Below, piece after piece: positions 1 to 5,349 of a stretch of 5,349 nt of DNA. Made by a program: the position numbers and the translations under genes. The notes beneath the pieces are model-generated. The model ran no database searches. It was given only the letters and a program-made list of their open reading frames with translations, and was not told the DNA's origin. Source of the DNA: an uncultured Opitutia bacterium (lineage in GTDB: Bacteria; Verrucomicrobiota; Verrucomicrobiia; Opitutales; UBA953); contig CAIMFE010000019.1 in NCBI GenBank assembly GCA_903840235.1, positions 1 to 5,349 on the forward strand. Direction: 5' to 3'. The first letter of the stretch is position 1, and each line of letters starts with the position of its first letter.

Positions 1-72
1 GGTGATACCGCCATCGTGAATGCCGAGAATGATTCCTTCTTAAAAATGGTAACCCAAACTCAACTACCATGA
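1..72 (+). CDS. 3' end of an unidentified upstream gene (partial)
   Basis: Reading from base 1 in frame 1 gives 23 codons (beginning GDTAIVNAEN, ending VTQTQLP) before a TGA at 70-72. That TGA overlaps the ATG of the next gene in an ATGA arrangement. The same stop-start overlap recurs twice more in this window, which supports this being the true end of a translated upstream gene in the same operon. The tail is too short and too featureless to assign a family; it has no membrane segment or recognisable motif. The alternative is that it is untranslated leader that happens to be open for 23 codons, which is quite possible by chance. Confidence 0.5.
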   Translation, partial: GDTAIVNAENDSFLKMVTQTQLP

Positions 73-3000
73 GCTCCACCAACCCGACATGGTTTAGCCG
101 AATCTACCGATTCGCAGCGTCACTCAAACTCACGGTCGCGCTACTGGGATTGTCGATGATCCTGATTTTATTAGGGACACTTGAACAAGTTCACTGGGGC
201 GTATGGCATGTCCAAAAAGAATATTTCAGTAGCTGGTTTTGCCTTTATCCACTCAATTCGTCTGCCCCCATTCACCTTCCCCTGCCCGGTGGTTTTCTGT
301 TAGGATTATTATTGGTGATCAACTTAATCTGCGCTCACTTCCAAAAGTTTCAGGATAAAAAAGGTTATAAGCATTGGGGCATTAAGATGATTCACGTCGG
401 CTTGCTCCTACTTTTAATCGGCGGATTTGTAACCGCAGTCTACCAAGATGAATCCGCTATGGTCATACCAGAAAAAGAGCAACGGAACTTCACCGAAGCT
501 TTTCGTAGTCATGAATTAGTACTGATTGAACATACTCCCAGTGGAATCGACAAAGTAGTCTCCGTACCCGAAGAGCTTCTGCAGAAAACTGCACTAAGCC
601 TGCCCAATACTTCTTTGACCGCTAAAATTTTAAAGTATTACCCCAATTCTATCTTAAGAGCTAAATCGCAATTCCCCAAAGGCGAAGTCGTACAAGTCAC
701 ACAAGGCGTGGGTGCGCGTACACCGTTAGCTTATAAGCCGATTCCGGAAAGTTTTGATGACAATAATCCTAATAATCCACTGGCGATTGTAGAAATCAAT
801 TCCGGAAAAGTCAGTCTAGGTTCTTGGATCCTAAATGCTCAGCTGGGAGAGTCTCTTCCGGCCCAAACCTTTGTGCACGAAGGAAAAAATTACGAAATCG
901 CCCTAAGAAAACTTCGTTATTATCTACCCTTCTCCATTACCCTAAACCAATTTACGCACGAAAAATATCCCGGGACCGAAATCCCCAAGCGCTTCGTGAG
1001 CGATGTCATCGTCACAGGCGAAACAGGAAAATTTCCTTACACCATTTCGATGAATCAGCCGATGCGTCATGGTGGCATGACCTTTTTTCAGTCGAGTTTC
1101 GGCGCTACCTCGGAAGGTAAAAACATTTCCGTTCTCCAAGTCGTGCGCAATCCCGGTTGGTTAATCCCGTACATTTCAGTCAGCCTCATGTCCTTAGGAC
1201 TGCTCTGGCATTTCTGCCTATCCCTTGGAAAGTTCTTAAACCGTCGCACGACTAACACCGCTTTAAGTATTCTCGCGCTCGGTATGATTCCCTTAAGTGC
1301 TGAATCCGCGGAAAAAAATTGGGATACTAGAGAATTTGGCAACATACCCGTGCAGAACGGCGGTCGAGTAATCCCGATCGAGACATTGGCAAGTTCCTCG
1401 CTCCTACAAATGCGGGCCCGACGTGAAATCGCCCTGACCGACGTTGAAGCCATCGCCTTTGGGAAGAAACCTTCCACTTGGACCGCCGAAGAAGCGGCCT
1501 TAATTGCGAAAGAATTGCCTGACCTAGATGCGATAGCCAAAACCGCACTCGAGGCTCGTAGCGTAAACCTGAAAGGAAAATCAATGAGCGCCTTAGATTG
1601 GTTCATTGAAGTTTCCTTCCGTGGACATGTTGCAAAATTCCTGCCCACCTTCCGCGTCGATCATCCGGTGGTACTTAAGATGATGGGACGTGACCCTGAA
1701 AAAACTAAATTTCTCAGTTGGAATGATGTGATTAAAAATAGTGAAAGTTTAACCAAAGCAGCCGAAAAATCTCGGTCCCTCGCCCAAGCGAATCGCGAAG
1801 CTGAAGACCGCGCACTCATTCAATTAGAAAGTGCTGCACGTCAATACGCCAACCTGTCGTTGGCATTTATTCCTGGTGATTTACCCGCGGAGATTTCCCC
1901 TCAACAAGAATATCAAACTTGGCTCGGTTCGCTTAATCGTGCCGCCGCCCAAATTTCCGAAAAGAAAAGCACCGATGGAAGTGCTCCTAAGTTCGATAAA
2001 GAGCTTCAAGATAATTTAAAATTCCTCGTCGAACGTTATCAAAACTTTAGTCGCGAATGCAGCATTCGTATCGTACCACCACTTCCCACAAACGTGAATC
2101 AAGAGTGGGATAACTTAGGTATCGCCCTACTTTCGGTAATCTCCGAACGTGATAAGCATCGTCCCGCTCTCGCGGCGGATGGCACCCTCACTCGCTACGC
2201 CAATTTCTGTACCGCGTGGCGGGAAGGACGCGATGATGATTGTGCGTTGCAAGTCCGTGCACTCTACGCAGCCCAAACTGGACCGTGGACTTCACGCACG
2301 GACGCCGAAACGATTTTTAGTCGGCTTCAAGCTTTCTATTGGATGCTCATCGCTTACTTCATATTAATTTTATTCGTACTCTGGGCCTGGGTCGCAGAAA
2401 AAGGTCGAACCCAATTCAATTGGGCTTATGCGATGCTGGTTACCATTTTCGTTTGTCACACCCTTGCCCTAGGCTTCCGTATGTGGCTGCACGAACGTCC
2501 ACCCGTCACCAATTTATATTCGTCGGGTATCTTTGTGGCTTGGGCTGCAGTTTTACTCGGGATCATCTTAGAAAAAATTTGGCGGAATGGCATAGGCTCT
2601 GTGGCCGCTGGGGTCAGTGGCTTTGTCTCATTAATTGTCGCCCATAATCTCGCCTTATCGGGCGAAGATAATTTAGAGAGCGTTCGCGCCGTCTTAGATT
2701 CAAATTTCTGGCTCTCCACCCACGTCACCACCGTAACGATTGGGTATTCAGCTACGTTCGTCGCTGGGCTCGTCGCTGCCATTCACTTATGGTTACGTGC
2801 CTTTAAAAAGGGCTATCGCGAAGGTGAATCCGTCGCCCGAGCTGCCTACGGTATTCTCGCGTTCGCCACGCTCGCCAGTTTCGTGGGTACGATGCTTGGG
2901 GGAATTTGGGCCGATCAAAGCTGGGGTAGATTCTGGGGTTGGGACCCTAAAGAGAATGGCGCCGTACTCATCGTGCTTTGGTGTGCAATTTGCCTACACG

Positions 3001-3227
3001 CTCGCTGGGGTGCACTGGTTAAACGCGAAGAGCTCATGCAAATGCTTGTCTTCGGTAACATCGTCACGAGCTGGTCTTGGTTTGGGACAAACTTGTTGGG
3101 CGTGGGATTGCACAGTTACGGATTCACCGAATCAGGTTTCTTCTGGCTCTGTGCCTTTGCCGTTTCTCAACTCATCATCATCGCGCTTGGCTGGCTTCCC
3201 GCACGCGATGAAGCTCCGGCCACATGA
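69..3227 (+). CDS. ccsBA: Fused cytochrome c biogenesis protein CcsBA (ResB-CcsA, System II cytochrome c synthetase)
   Basis: Inner-membrane protein of 1052 aa, expected to carry haem outward and attach it to CXXCH apocytochromes c. The N-terminal ResB/CcsB part (about 1-388) has TM1 near 17-39, TM2 near 70-91, TM3 near 106-126 with 'MIHVGLLLLLIGG' (His109), a large periplasmic loop ending in 'MRHGGMTFFQSSF' (332-344), then 'NPGWLIPY' (361-368) opening TM4. RR at 392-393 and a hydrophobic stretch 395-412 lead into a periplasmic linker of about 340 aa beginning 'FGNIPVQNGGRVIPIETLA'. The CcsA part (about 757-1052) has His797 in a membrane segment, 'RPPVTNLYSS' (810-819), His885 ('WLSTHV'), the tryptophan-rich WWD haem motif at 947-963 (ending WGWDPKEN) and His1015 ('GLHSYGF'). 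By eye there are about 14 membrane segments, and this count puts the WWD motif, His885 and His1015 all in the periplasm, as the family requires. The ATG start at 69 overlaps the upstream stop; there is no obvious Shine-Dalgarno sequence, so translational coupling is likely. The 3' end overlaps the next gene by 4 nt. The length fits long fused forms. Assignment is firm. Confidence 0.95.
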   Translation: MSSTNPTWFSRIYRFAASLKLTVALLGLSMILILLGTLEQVHWGVWHVQKEYFSSWFCLYPLNSSAPIHLPLPGGFLLGLLLVINLICAHFQKFQDKKGYKHWGIKMIHVGLLLLLIGGFVTAVYQDESAMVIPEKEQRNFTEAFRSHELVLIEHTPSGIDKVVSVPEELLQKTALSLPNTSLTAKILKYYPNSILRAKSQFPKGEVVQVTQGVGARTPLAYKPIPESFDDNNPNNPLAIVEINSGKVSLGSWILNAQLGESLPAQTFVHEGKNYEIALRKLRYYLPFSITLNQFTHEKYPGTEIPKRFVSDVIVTGETGKFPYTISMNQPMRHGGMTFFQSSFGATSEGKNISVLQVVRNPGWLIPYISVSLMSLGLLWHFCLSLGKFLNRRTTNTALSILALGMIPLSAESAEKNWDTREFGNIPVQNGGRVIPIETLASSSLLQMRARREIALTDVEAIAFGKKPSTWTAEEAALIAKELPDLDAIAKTALEARSVNLKGKSMSALDWFIEVSFRGHVAKFLPTFRVDHPVVLKMMGRDPEKTKFLSWNDVIKNSESLTKAAEKSRSLAQANREAEDRALIQLESAARQYANLSLAFIPGDLPAEISPQQEYQTWLGSLNRAAAQISEKKSTDGSAPKFDKELQDNLKFLVERYQNFSRECSIRIVPPLPTNVNQEWDNLGIALLSVISERDKHRPALAADGTLTRYANFCTAWREGRDDDCALQVRALYAAQTGPWTSRTDAETIFSRLQAFYWMLIAYFILILFVLWAWVAEKGRTQFNWAYAMLVTIFVCHTLALGFRMWLHERPPVTNLYSSGIFVAWAAVLLGIILEKIWRNGIGSVAAGVSGFVSLIVAHNLALSGEDNLESVRAVLDSNFWLSTHVTTVTIGYSATFVAGLVAAIHLWLRAFKKGYREGESVARAAYGILAFATLASFVGTMLGGIWADQSWGRFWGWDPKENGAVLIVLWCAICLHARWGALVKREELMQMLVFGNIVTSWSWFGTNLLGVGLHSYGFTESGFFWLCAFAVSQLIIIALGWLPARDEAPAT

Positions 3228-3745
3228 GTGAATCAGCGGAAAATTTCTGGTTCTGTTTAAAATCTAAACCTCGCCAAGAGGCTGTAGCCGTTCGCAATTT
3301 AAAGGCGGTTGGCGATATCGATATTTTCTTTCCACGCATTCGTCGCACCCGACGTGGACATGAGAAAAACAAGGAAGTCGTTGAGCCACTTTTTCCGGGG
3401 TATATTTTTGTTAAATTTAATCCTGAGGACTCACAAGGCACCGTCAAAAGCACGCGCGGCGTATTACATTTAGTCAGTAAAAATGGCAAAGCGGTCGATG
3501 TTGATCATAAAGTCATCGATGAATTAAAAGCCCTCGGCCCCGAAGGTATCTTGTCGATGCTTGATGAAGAATTAAAAGTGGGCGCAAAAATTAAAGTGAT
3601 TCGCGGCATCTTCGCTGGATCAGAAGGCGAAGTTTTAAAACTCGCCACTCCACAAAAAAGAATCGCCGTACTCCTTACATTACTAGGCGCCCAGCAATCG
3701 GTTGAAATGCCGATGGATGATGTCGCCACCAACGAGGAAGAATAA
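3224..3745 (+). CDS. NusG-family transcription elongation/antitermination factor, RfaH-like paralogue
   Basis: Cytoplasmic protein of 173 aa. Residues about 7-101 form an NGN domain, which in this family binds the clamp helices of RNA polymerase; it starts 'FWFCLKSKPRQE' and carries 'EPLFPGYIFVKF' (54-65) and 'STRGVLHLV' (76-84). These match RfaH-type paralogues ('EPLFPNYLFVEF', 'TRGVSHFV') better than housekeeping NusG. A linker leads to a C-terminal KOW domain, about 118-167, with a canonical core 'VIRGIFAGSEGEV' (125-137), so it probably folds as the usual beta barrel that contacts S10 or Rho. It ends in an acidic tail (NEEE). The gene is not beside secE or rplK, where housekeeping nusG usually lies, which also favours a specialised paralogue. 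The ATG at 3224 overlaps the ccsBA stop (ATGA) and gives an N-terminus that fits the family. Which operon it acts on cannot be read here; such factors often act on their own operon or on long envelope or polysaccharide operons. Confidence 0.88.
   Translation: MSESAENFWFCLKSKPRQEAVAVRNLKAVGDIDIFFPRIRRTRRGHEKNKEVVEPLFPGYIFVKFNPEDSQGTVKSTRGVLHLVSKNGKAVDVDHKVIDELKALGPEGILSMLDEELKVGAKIKVIRGIFAGSEGEVLKLATPQKRIAVLLTLLGAQQSVEMPMDDVATNEEE
3734..3740 (+). promoter_or_regulatory. Possible ribosome binding site for the YhcH-family gene
   Basis: GAGGAAG lies inside the last codons of the nusG-like gene and contains AGGA, a partial match to the Shine-Dalgarno consensus. It ends 12 nt before the ATG at 3753, longer than the usual 5-9 nt. 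It is the best such match near any start in this window and supports 3753 over the in-frame ATG at 3702, which would lie inside the nusG-like gene. It also encodes the acidic tail EEE, so the purine run could be a coding effect. Confidence 0.3.
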
Positions 3746-3752
3746 TTCTGAA

Positions 3753-4214
3753 ATGATTCAAGACCTACTCATCCATTCCCATCGAAGCGAAAACTTACAT
3801 CCGTATTTTCCGCAAGCGTTCCAGTGGCTGAAAAATTTTAATCCGAATACACCCGATGGAAAATATGAGATTATTGGACCAGATTGTGTAGCGGGTGTGC
3901 AACGCTATCAGACTAAGCCCACGACAGAGAAGAAATGGGAGGCCCACCAAGTGTTTGGAGACATCCAAGTCGTCTTTGCCGGCGAAGAATACTGCGGTCA
4001 CCACAACGTAGCCCTACTCCAAACCCTGGAACCGTATTCAGCAGAAAAGGATGTCGCTAAGTTCGTGGCTCCAACGACGCCCTCAACGCTGCTTCATCTC
4101 TACCCTTCACAGTTTACGATTTTTTACCCGTCCGATGCCCATCAACCTGGGGTGCAAATTTCCCAACCCTGCGAAGTTCTTAAGGTAGTTATTAAATTTA
4201 AATTAAAGGTATAA
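3753..4214 (+). CDS. YhcH/YjgK/YiaL family protein (DUF386, EbgC-like cupin)
   Basis: A 153-aa cytoplasmic protein. The family is a single-domain cupin-like beta barrel that holds a metal ion. Members are linked to sugar metabolism (YhcH in sialic acid operons, EbgC with a beta-galactosidase), but the exact reaction is generally unsettled. Visible signature: 'WEAHQVFGDIQVVFAGEE' (62-79), matching the family's ExH...DIQ...GEE block, with Glu63 and His65 as likely metal ligands; 'FTIFYPSDAHQPGV' (121-134), matching its F-P-x-DAHxP block with His130; and the closing 'VLKVVIKFKL' strand. Length is typical (about 150 aa). The ATG at 3753 is chosen because it follows the preceding stop by 7 nt and gives the expected 'MIQDLL' opening; an upstream in-frame ATG at 3702 would overlap nusG by 44 nt and add residues the family lacks. 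No sugar catabolic gene is nearby, so the substrate is unknown. Confidence 0.88.
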   Translation: MIQDLLIHSHRSENLHPYFPQAFQWLKNFNPNTPDGKYEIIGPDCVAGVQRYQTKPTTEKKWEAHQVFGDIQVVFAGEEYCGHHNVALLQTLEPYSAEKDVAKFVAPTTPSTLLHLYPSQFTIFYPSDAHQPGVQISQPCEVLKVVIKFKLKV

Positions 4215-4215
4215 T
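4186..4215 (+). promoter_or_regulatory. Candidate sigma-70 type promoter for pyrF-ispD
   Basis: A perfect TATAAT lies at 4210-4215, overlapping the stop of the YhcH-family gene. A weak -35 candidate, TAGTTA (3 of 6 matches to TTGACA), is at 4186-4191 with an 18-nt spacer that is very AT-rich. Transcription would start near 4222, giving a leader of about 36 nt before the pyrF ATG. There is no TG extension of the -10 box. The perfect hexamer and its position at the window's only real intergenic gap are the arguments for it; the AT-rich local sequence makes a chance match plausible. Confidence 0.4.
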
Positions 4216-4257
4216 TTAACTCTCGCAGATTAAGGTTTTAAGACCTAAAAGTTGGTT

Positions 4258-4962
4258 ATGGGAAATCCCTGCCGTCTTATTATCGCTCTCGATGTTGAGA
4301 GCAAAGAAGAGGCACTCTCATTGGTTCGTCCACTCATCGGAAAAGTAGCATGGGTGAAATTAGGTCTACAGCTTTTTGTTAAATACGGACCCAGTATCGT
4401 CGACGAATTTCATGCCCTGGGTTTCAAAGTATTTCTGGATTTAAAATTACACGATATCCCAAATACGGTCAGCTCAGCGATCAAAAGTCTGAAAGGTCGC
4501 CCGTGCTCCTTACTTACTCTACATGCCAGTGGTGGACCCGAAATGCTCGCTCGCGCAGTCGAAGCTGCAAAGCAGAGTATTCCCGATTGCCAACTTCTTG
4601 CGGTTACCGTTCTCACTTCGATGGATCAGACCCAGCTCCATGCGGTGGGTGTGAAGTCGAGCCCCGAAGAACAAGTCAAACTCCTCGCGAAAATGGCCAT
4701 GCAATCCGGCGTTCATGGATGCGTGTGTTCTCCATTAGAATTACCACAGCTCCGAAAAGAGTTAGGACCTAAGCCTGTTTTAGTCACACCCGGCATTCGC
4801 TATCCTGATGGCAAAGCCGATGACCAAAATCGCGTCATGACGCCCATTCAAGCTGCCCAAGCGGGTGCGAGCTTCATCGTCGTCGGACGCCCTATTTTAA
4901 AGGCTACGGATCCTGTCGCGGAAACAATTAAAATTTGCCGAGAAATCGGTGAAACGAAATGA
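4258..4962 (+). CDS. pyrF: Orotidine 5'-phosphate decarboxylase
   Basis: A 234-aa TIM-barrel enzyme that decarboxylates OMP to UMP, the last step of de novo pyrimidine nucleotide synthesis in the cytoplasm. The Lys-Asp-Lys-Asp catalytic set is intact: Lys34 ('WVKLGLQLF'), then Asp61, Lys63 and Asp66 in 'FLDLKLHDIPNTV' (59-71). Asp12 in 'IIALDV' is the usual substrate-contacting residue of strand 1. The phosphate-binding end is present as 'VTPGIRYPDG' (176-185), 'DDQNRVMTP' (188-196) and 'VVGRPILKATDP' (208-219). The length is normal for the short bacterial PyrF type. The ATG at 4258 is preferred; a TTG two codons upstream (4252) would add only two residues. No Shine-Dalgarno sequence is visible before either. 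It follows the YhcH-family gene by 43 nt with a possible promoter between, and its TGA overlaps the ispD ATG. No other pyr gene is present. Confidence 0.96.
   Translation: MGNPCRLIIALDVESKEEALSLVRPLIGKVAWVKLGLQLFVKYGPSIVDEFHALGFKVFLDLKLHDIPNTVSSAIKSLKGRPCSLLTLHASGGPEMLARAVEAAKQSIPDCQLLAVTVLTSMDQTQLHAVGVKSSPEEQVKLLAKMAMQSGVHGCVCSPLELPQLRKELGPKPVLVTPGIRYPDGKADDQNRVMTPIQAAQAGASFIVVGRPILKATDPVAETIKICREIGETK
4934..4953 (+). other. Small hairpin with GAAA loop just upstream of the ispD start
   Basis: Bases 4934-4941 can pair with 4946-4953 to form an 8-bp stem (six Watson-Crick pairs and two adjacent G-U pairs) closed by a GAAA loop at 4942-4945. It sits in the last codons of pyrF and ends 5 nt before the ispD ATG at 4959, occupying the place of a ribosome binding site. 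It has no following T-run, so it is not an intrinsic terminator. It could influence reinitiation at the overlap or be chance; there is no direct evidence of function. Confidence 0.3.
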
Positions 4963-5349
4963 GTAAAACTGGAGACATCCTCGTTCTACTTGCTGCTGGC
5001 TTTGCCCGACGCATGCAGAAAGTTGTGGATGATAAAATTACCGCGACACTCCTCGGTAAACCGGTTTTTTTCTATTCACTCAACGCATTCTATACGACAG
5101 GCAAAATTGAGAAAGTGGTCATCACCTATCGTGACGAAGAACAGTTAAAAAAAATTCAGACAGCCTATGCGACATTTCATTTTCCGAATTGGAAAGTTGA
5201 ATATGTGTTAGGCGGACAGAGTCGCCAAGAATCCGTACTCGCCGCACTCGAAACTTGTGCAGATCACCCTGGCTTAGTGCACATTCATGATGGAGCTCGT
5301 CCACTGATTACCCCAGCCTCCATTAATTTAGTAAGAGCCCAGGCTCTTA
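4959..5349 (+). CDS. ispD: 2-C-methyl-D-erythritol 4-phosphate cytidylyltransferase (N-terminal part, cut by window edge)
   Basis: The first 130 codons of a protein that is usually about 230 aa; the rest lies beyond the window. The enzyme transfers CMP from CTP to methylerythritol phosphate in the non-mevalonate isoprenoid pathway. The nucleotide-binding loop is 'LLAAGFARRMQ' (10-20), with Arg18 matching the catalytic Arg20 of the E. coli enzyme. Lys26 in 'VDDKI' probably matches E. coli Lys27, although the usual PKQ context is replaced and one residue is inserted. 'LGKPVFFYSL' (32-41), 'GGQSRQESV' (85-93) and 'VHIHDGARPL' (107-116) complete the family signature. The last one carries Asp111 and Arg114 of the conserved HD-ARP block. 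The ATG at 4959 overlaps the pyrF stop (ATGA) and gives the standard N-terminus. Other sugar nucleotidyltransferases share the first loop, but GGQSRQESV plus HDGARP favour IspD. Whether an IspF domain is fused cannot be seen. Confidence 0.92.
   Translation, partial: MSKTGDILVLLAAGFARRMQKVVDDKITATLLGKPVFFYSLNAFYTTGKIEKVVITYRDEEQLKKIQTAYATFHFPNWKVEYVLGGQSRQESVLAALETCADHPGLVHIHDGARPLITPASINLVRAQAL

Noticed and set aside
762..779. Tandem 9-bp repeat (AATAATCCT/AATAATCCA) in ccsBA
   Set aside because: Only two imperfect copies, encoding NNPNNP in a surface loop; not enough for a meaningful repeat feature.
1088..1648. Long open frame on the minus strand (186 codons)
   Set aside because: It lies entirely antisense to ccsBA, whose frame is well supported across the region; the antisense translation shows no family motif and has no plausible ribosome binding site.
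2740..3231. Open + frame of 163 codons overlapping the CcsA part
   Set aside because: It overlaps the strongest signature in the window (WWD motif and conserved histidines) in a different frame; its translation is serine- and proline-rich with no recognisable domain.
3739..3749. AGAATAATTCT inverted repeat at the nusG-like stop codon
   Set aside because: The stem is four A/T-rich pairs with a 3-nt loop and no T-run; it is too weak to call a terminator or regulatory site.
3702..3752. Upstream ATG extension of the YhcH-family gene
   Set aside because: The added 17 residues (beginning MKCRWMM) are the shifted-frame reading of the nusG-like tail and do not belong to the family.
4183..4192. AGGTAGTTAT resembling the core of an RfaH ops element
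   Set aside because: Only the short GGTAG core matches; the rest of the element is absent, and it lies at the end of a coding region downstream of the nusG-like gene.
4233..4246. Hairpin in the gap before pyrF, considered as a terminator
   Set aside because: The stem is only AGGT/ACCT plus one T-G pair, followed by an A-run rather than a T-run. It is too weak for an intrinsic terminator.

Overview
The window is a compact bacterial housekeeping segment, all on the + strand. It holds four complete genes and two genes cut by the window edges. Coding density is nearly total: the largest gap between genes is 43 nt. The product set is System II cytochrome c maturation (CcsBA), a NusG-family elongation factor of RfaH-like type, a YhcH/YjgK/YiaL-family protein, orotidine 5'-phosphate decarboxylase (PyrF) and the MEP-pathway cytidylyltransferase IspD. 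The long fused CcsBA, with its 'PPVTNLYSS' segment and 'VQNGGRVIPIETLA' linker, and the IspD variant with a 'DDK...LLGKPV' N-terminus both recall Verrucomicrobiota/PVC-type genomes, with a Bacteroidota-like CcsBA architecture. This taxonomic guess rests on memory of these families and is only moderately secure.

Layout: 1-72 is the last 23 codons of an unidentified gene. 69-3227 is ccsBA, 1052 aa. 3224-3745 is the NusG/RfaH-like protein. 3753-4214 is the YhcH-family protein. 4215-4257 is the only real intergenic spacer; a perfect TATAAT at its left edge may be an internal promoter. 4258-4962 is pyrF. 4959 to the right edge is the first 130 codons of ispD.

Three of the five junctions (upstream gene/ccsBA, ccsBA/nusG-like, pyrF/ispD) are ATGA stop-start overlaps, and a fourth has a 7-nt gap. 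The segment therefore reads as one polycistronic unit, possibly with a second promoter before pyrF. The products do not share a pathway: envelope haem handling, transcription elongation, a sugar-linked cupin, pyrimidine synthesis and isoprenoid synthesis. The arrangement looks like dense genome packing rather than a dedicated system.

I found no RNA genes, mobile elements, CRISPR arrays, convincing terminators or clearly novel system. The points most worth a second look are the NusG paralogue inside this operon, the internal signal-peptide-like fusion joint in CcsBA, and a small GAAA-loop hairpin just before the ispD start.
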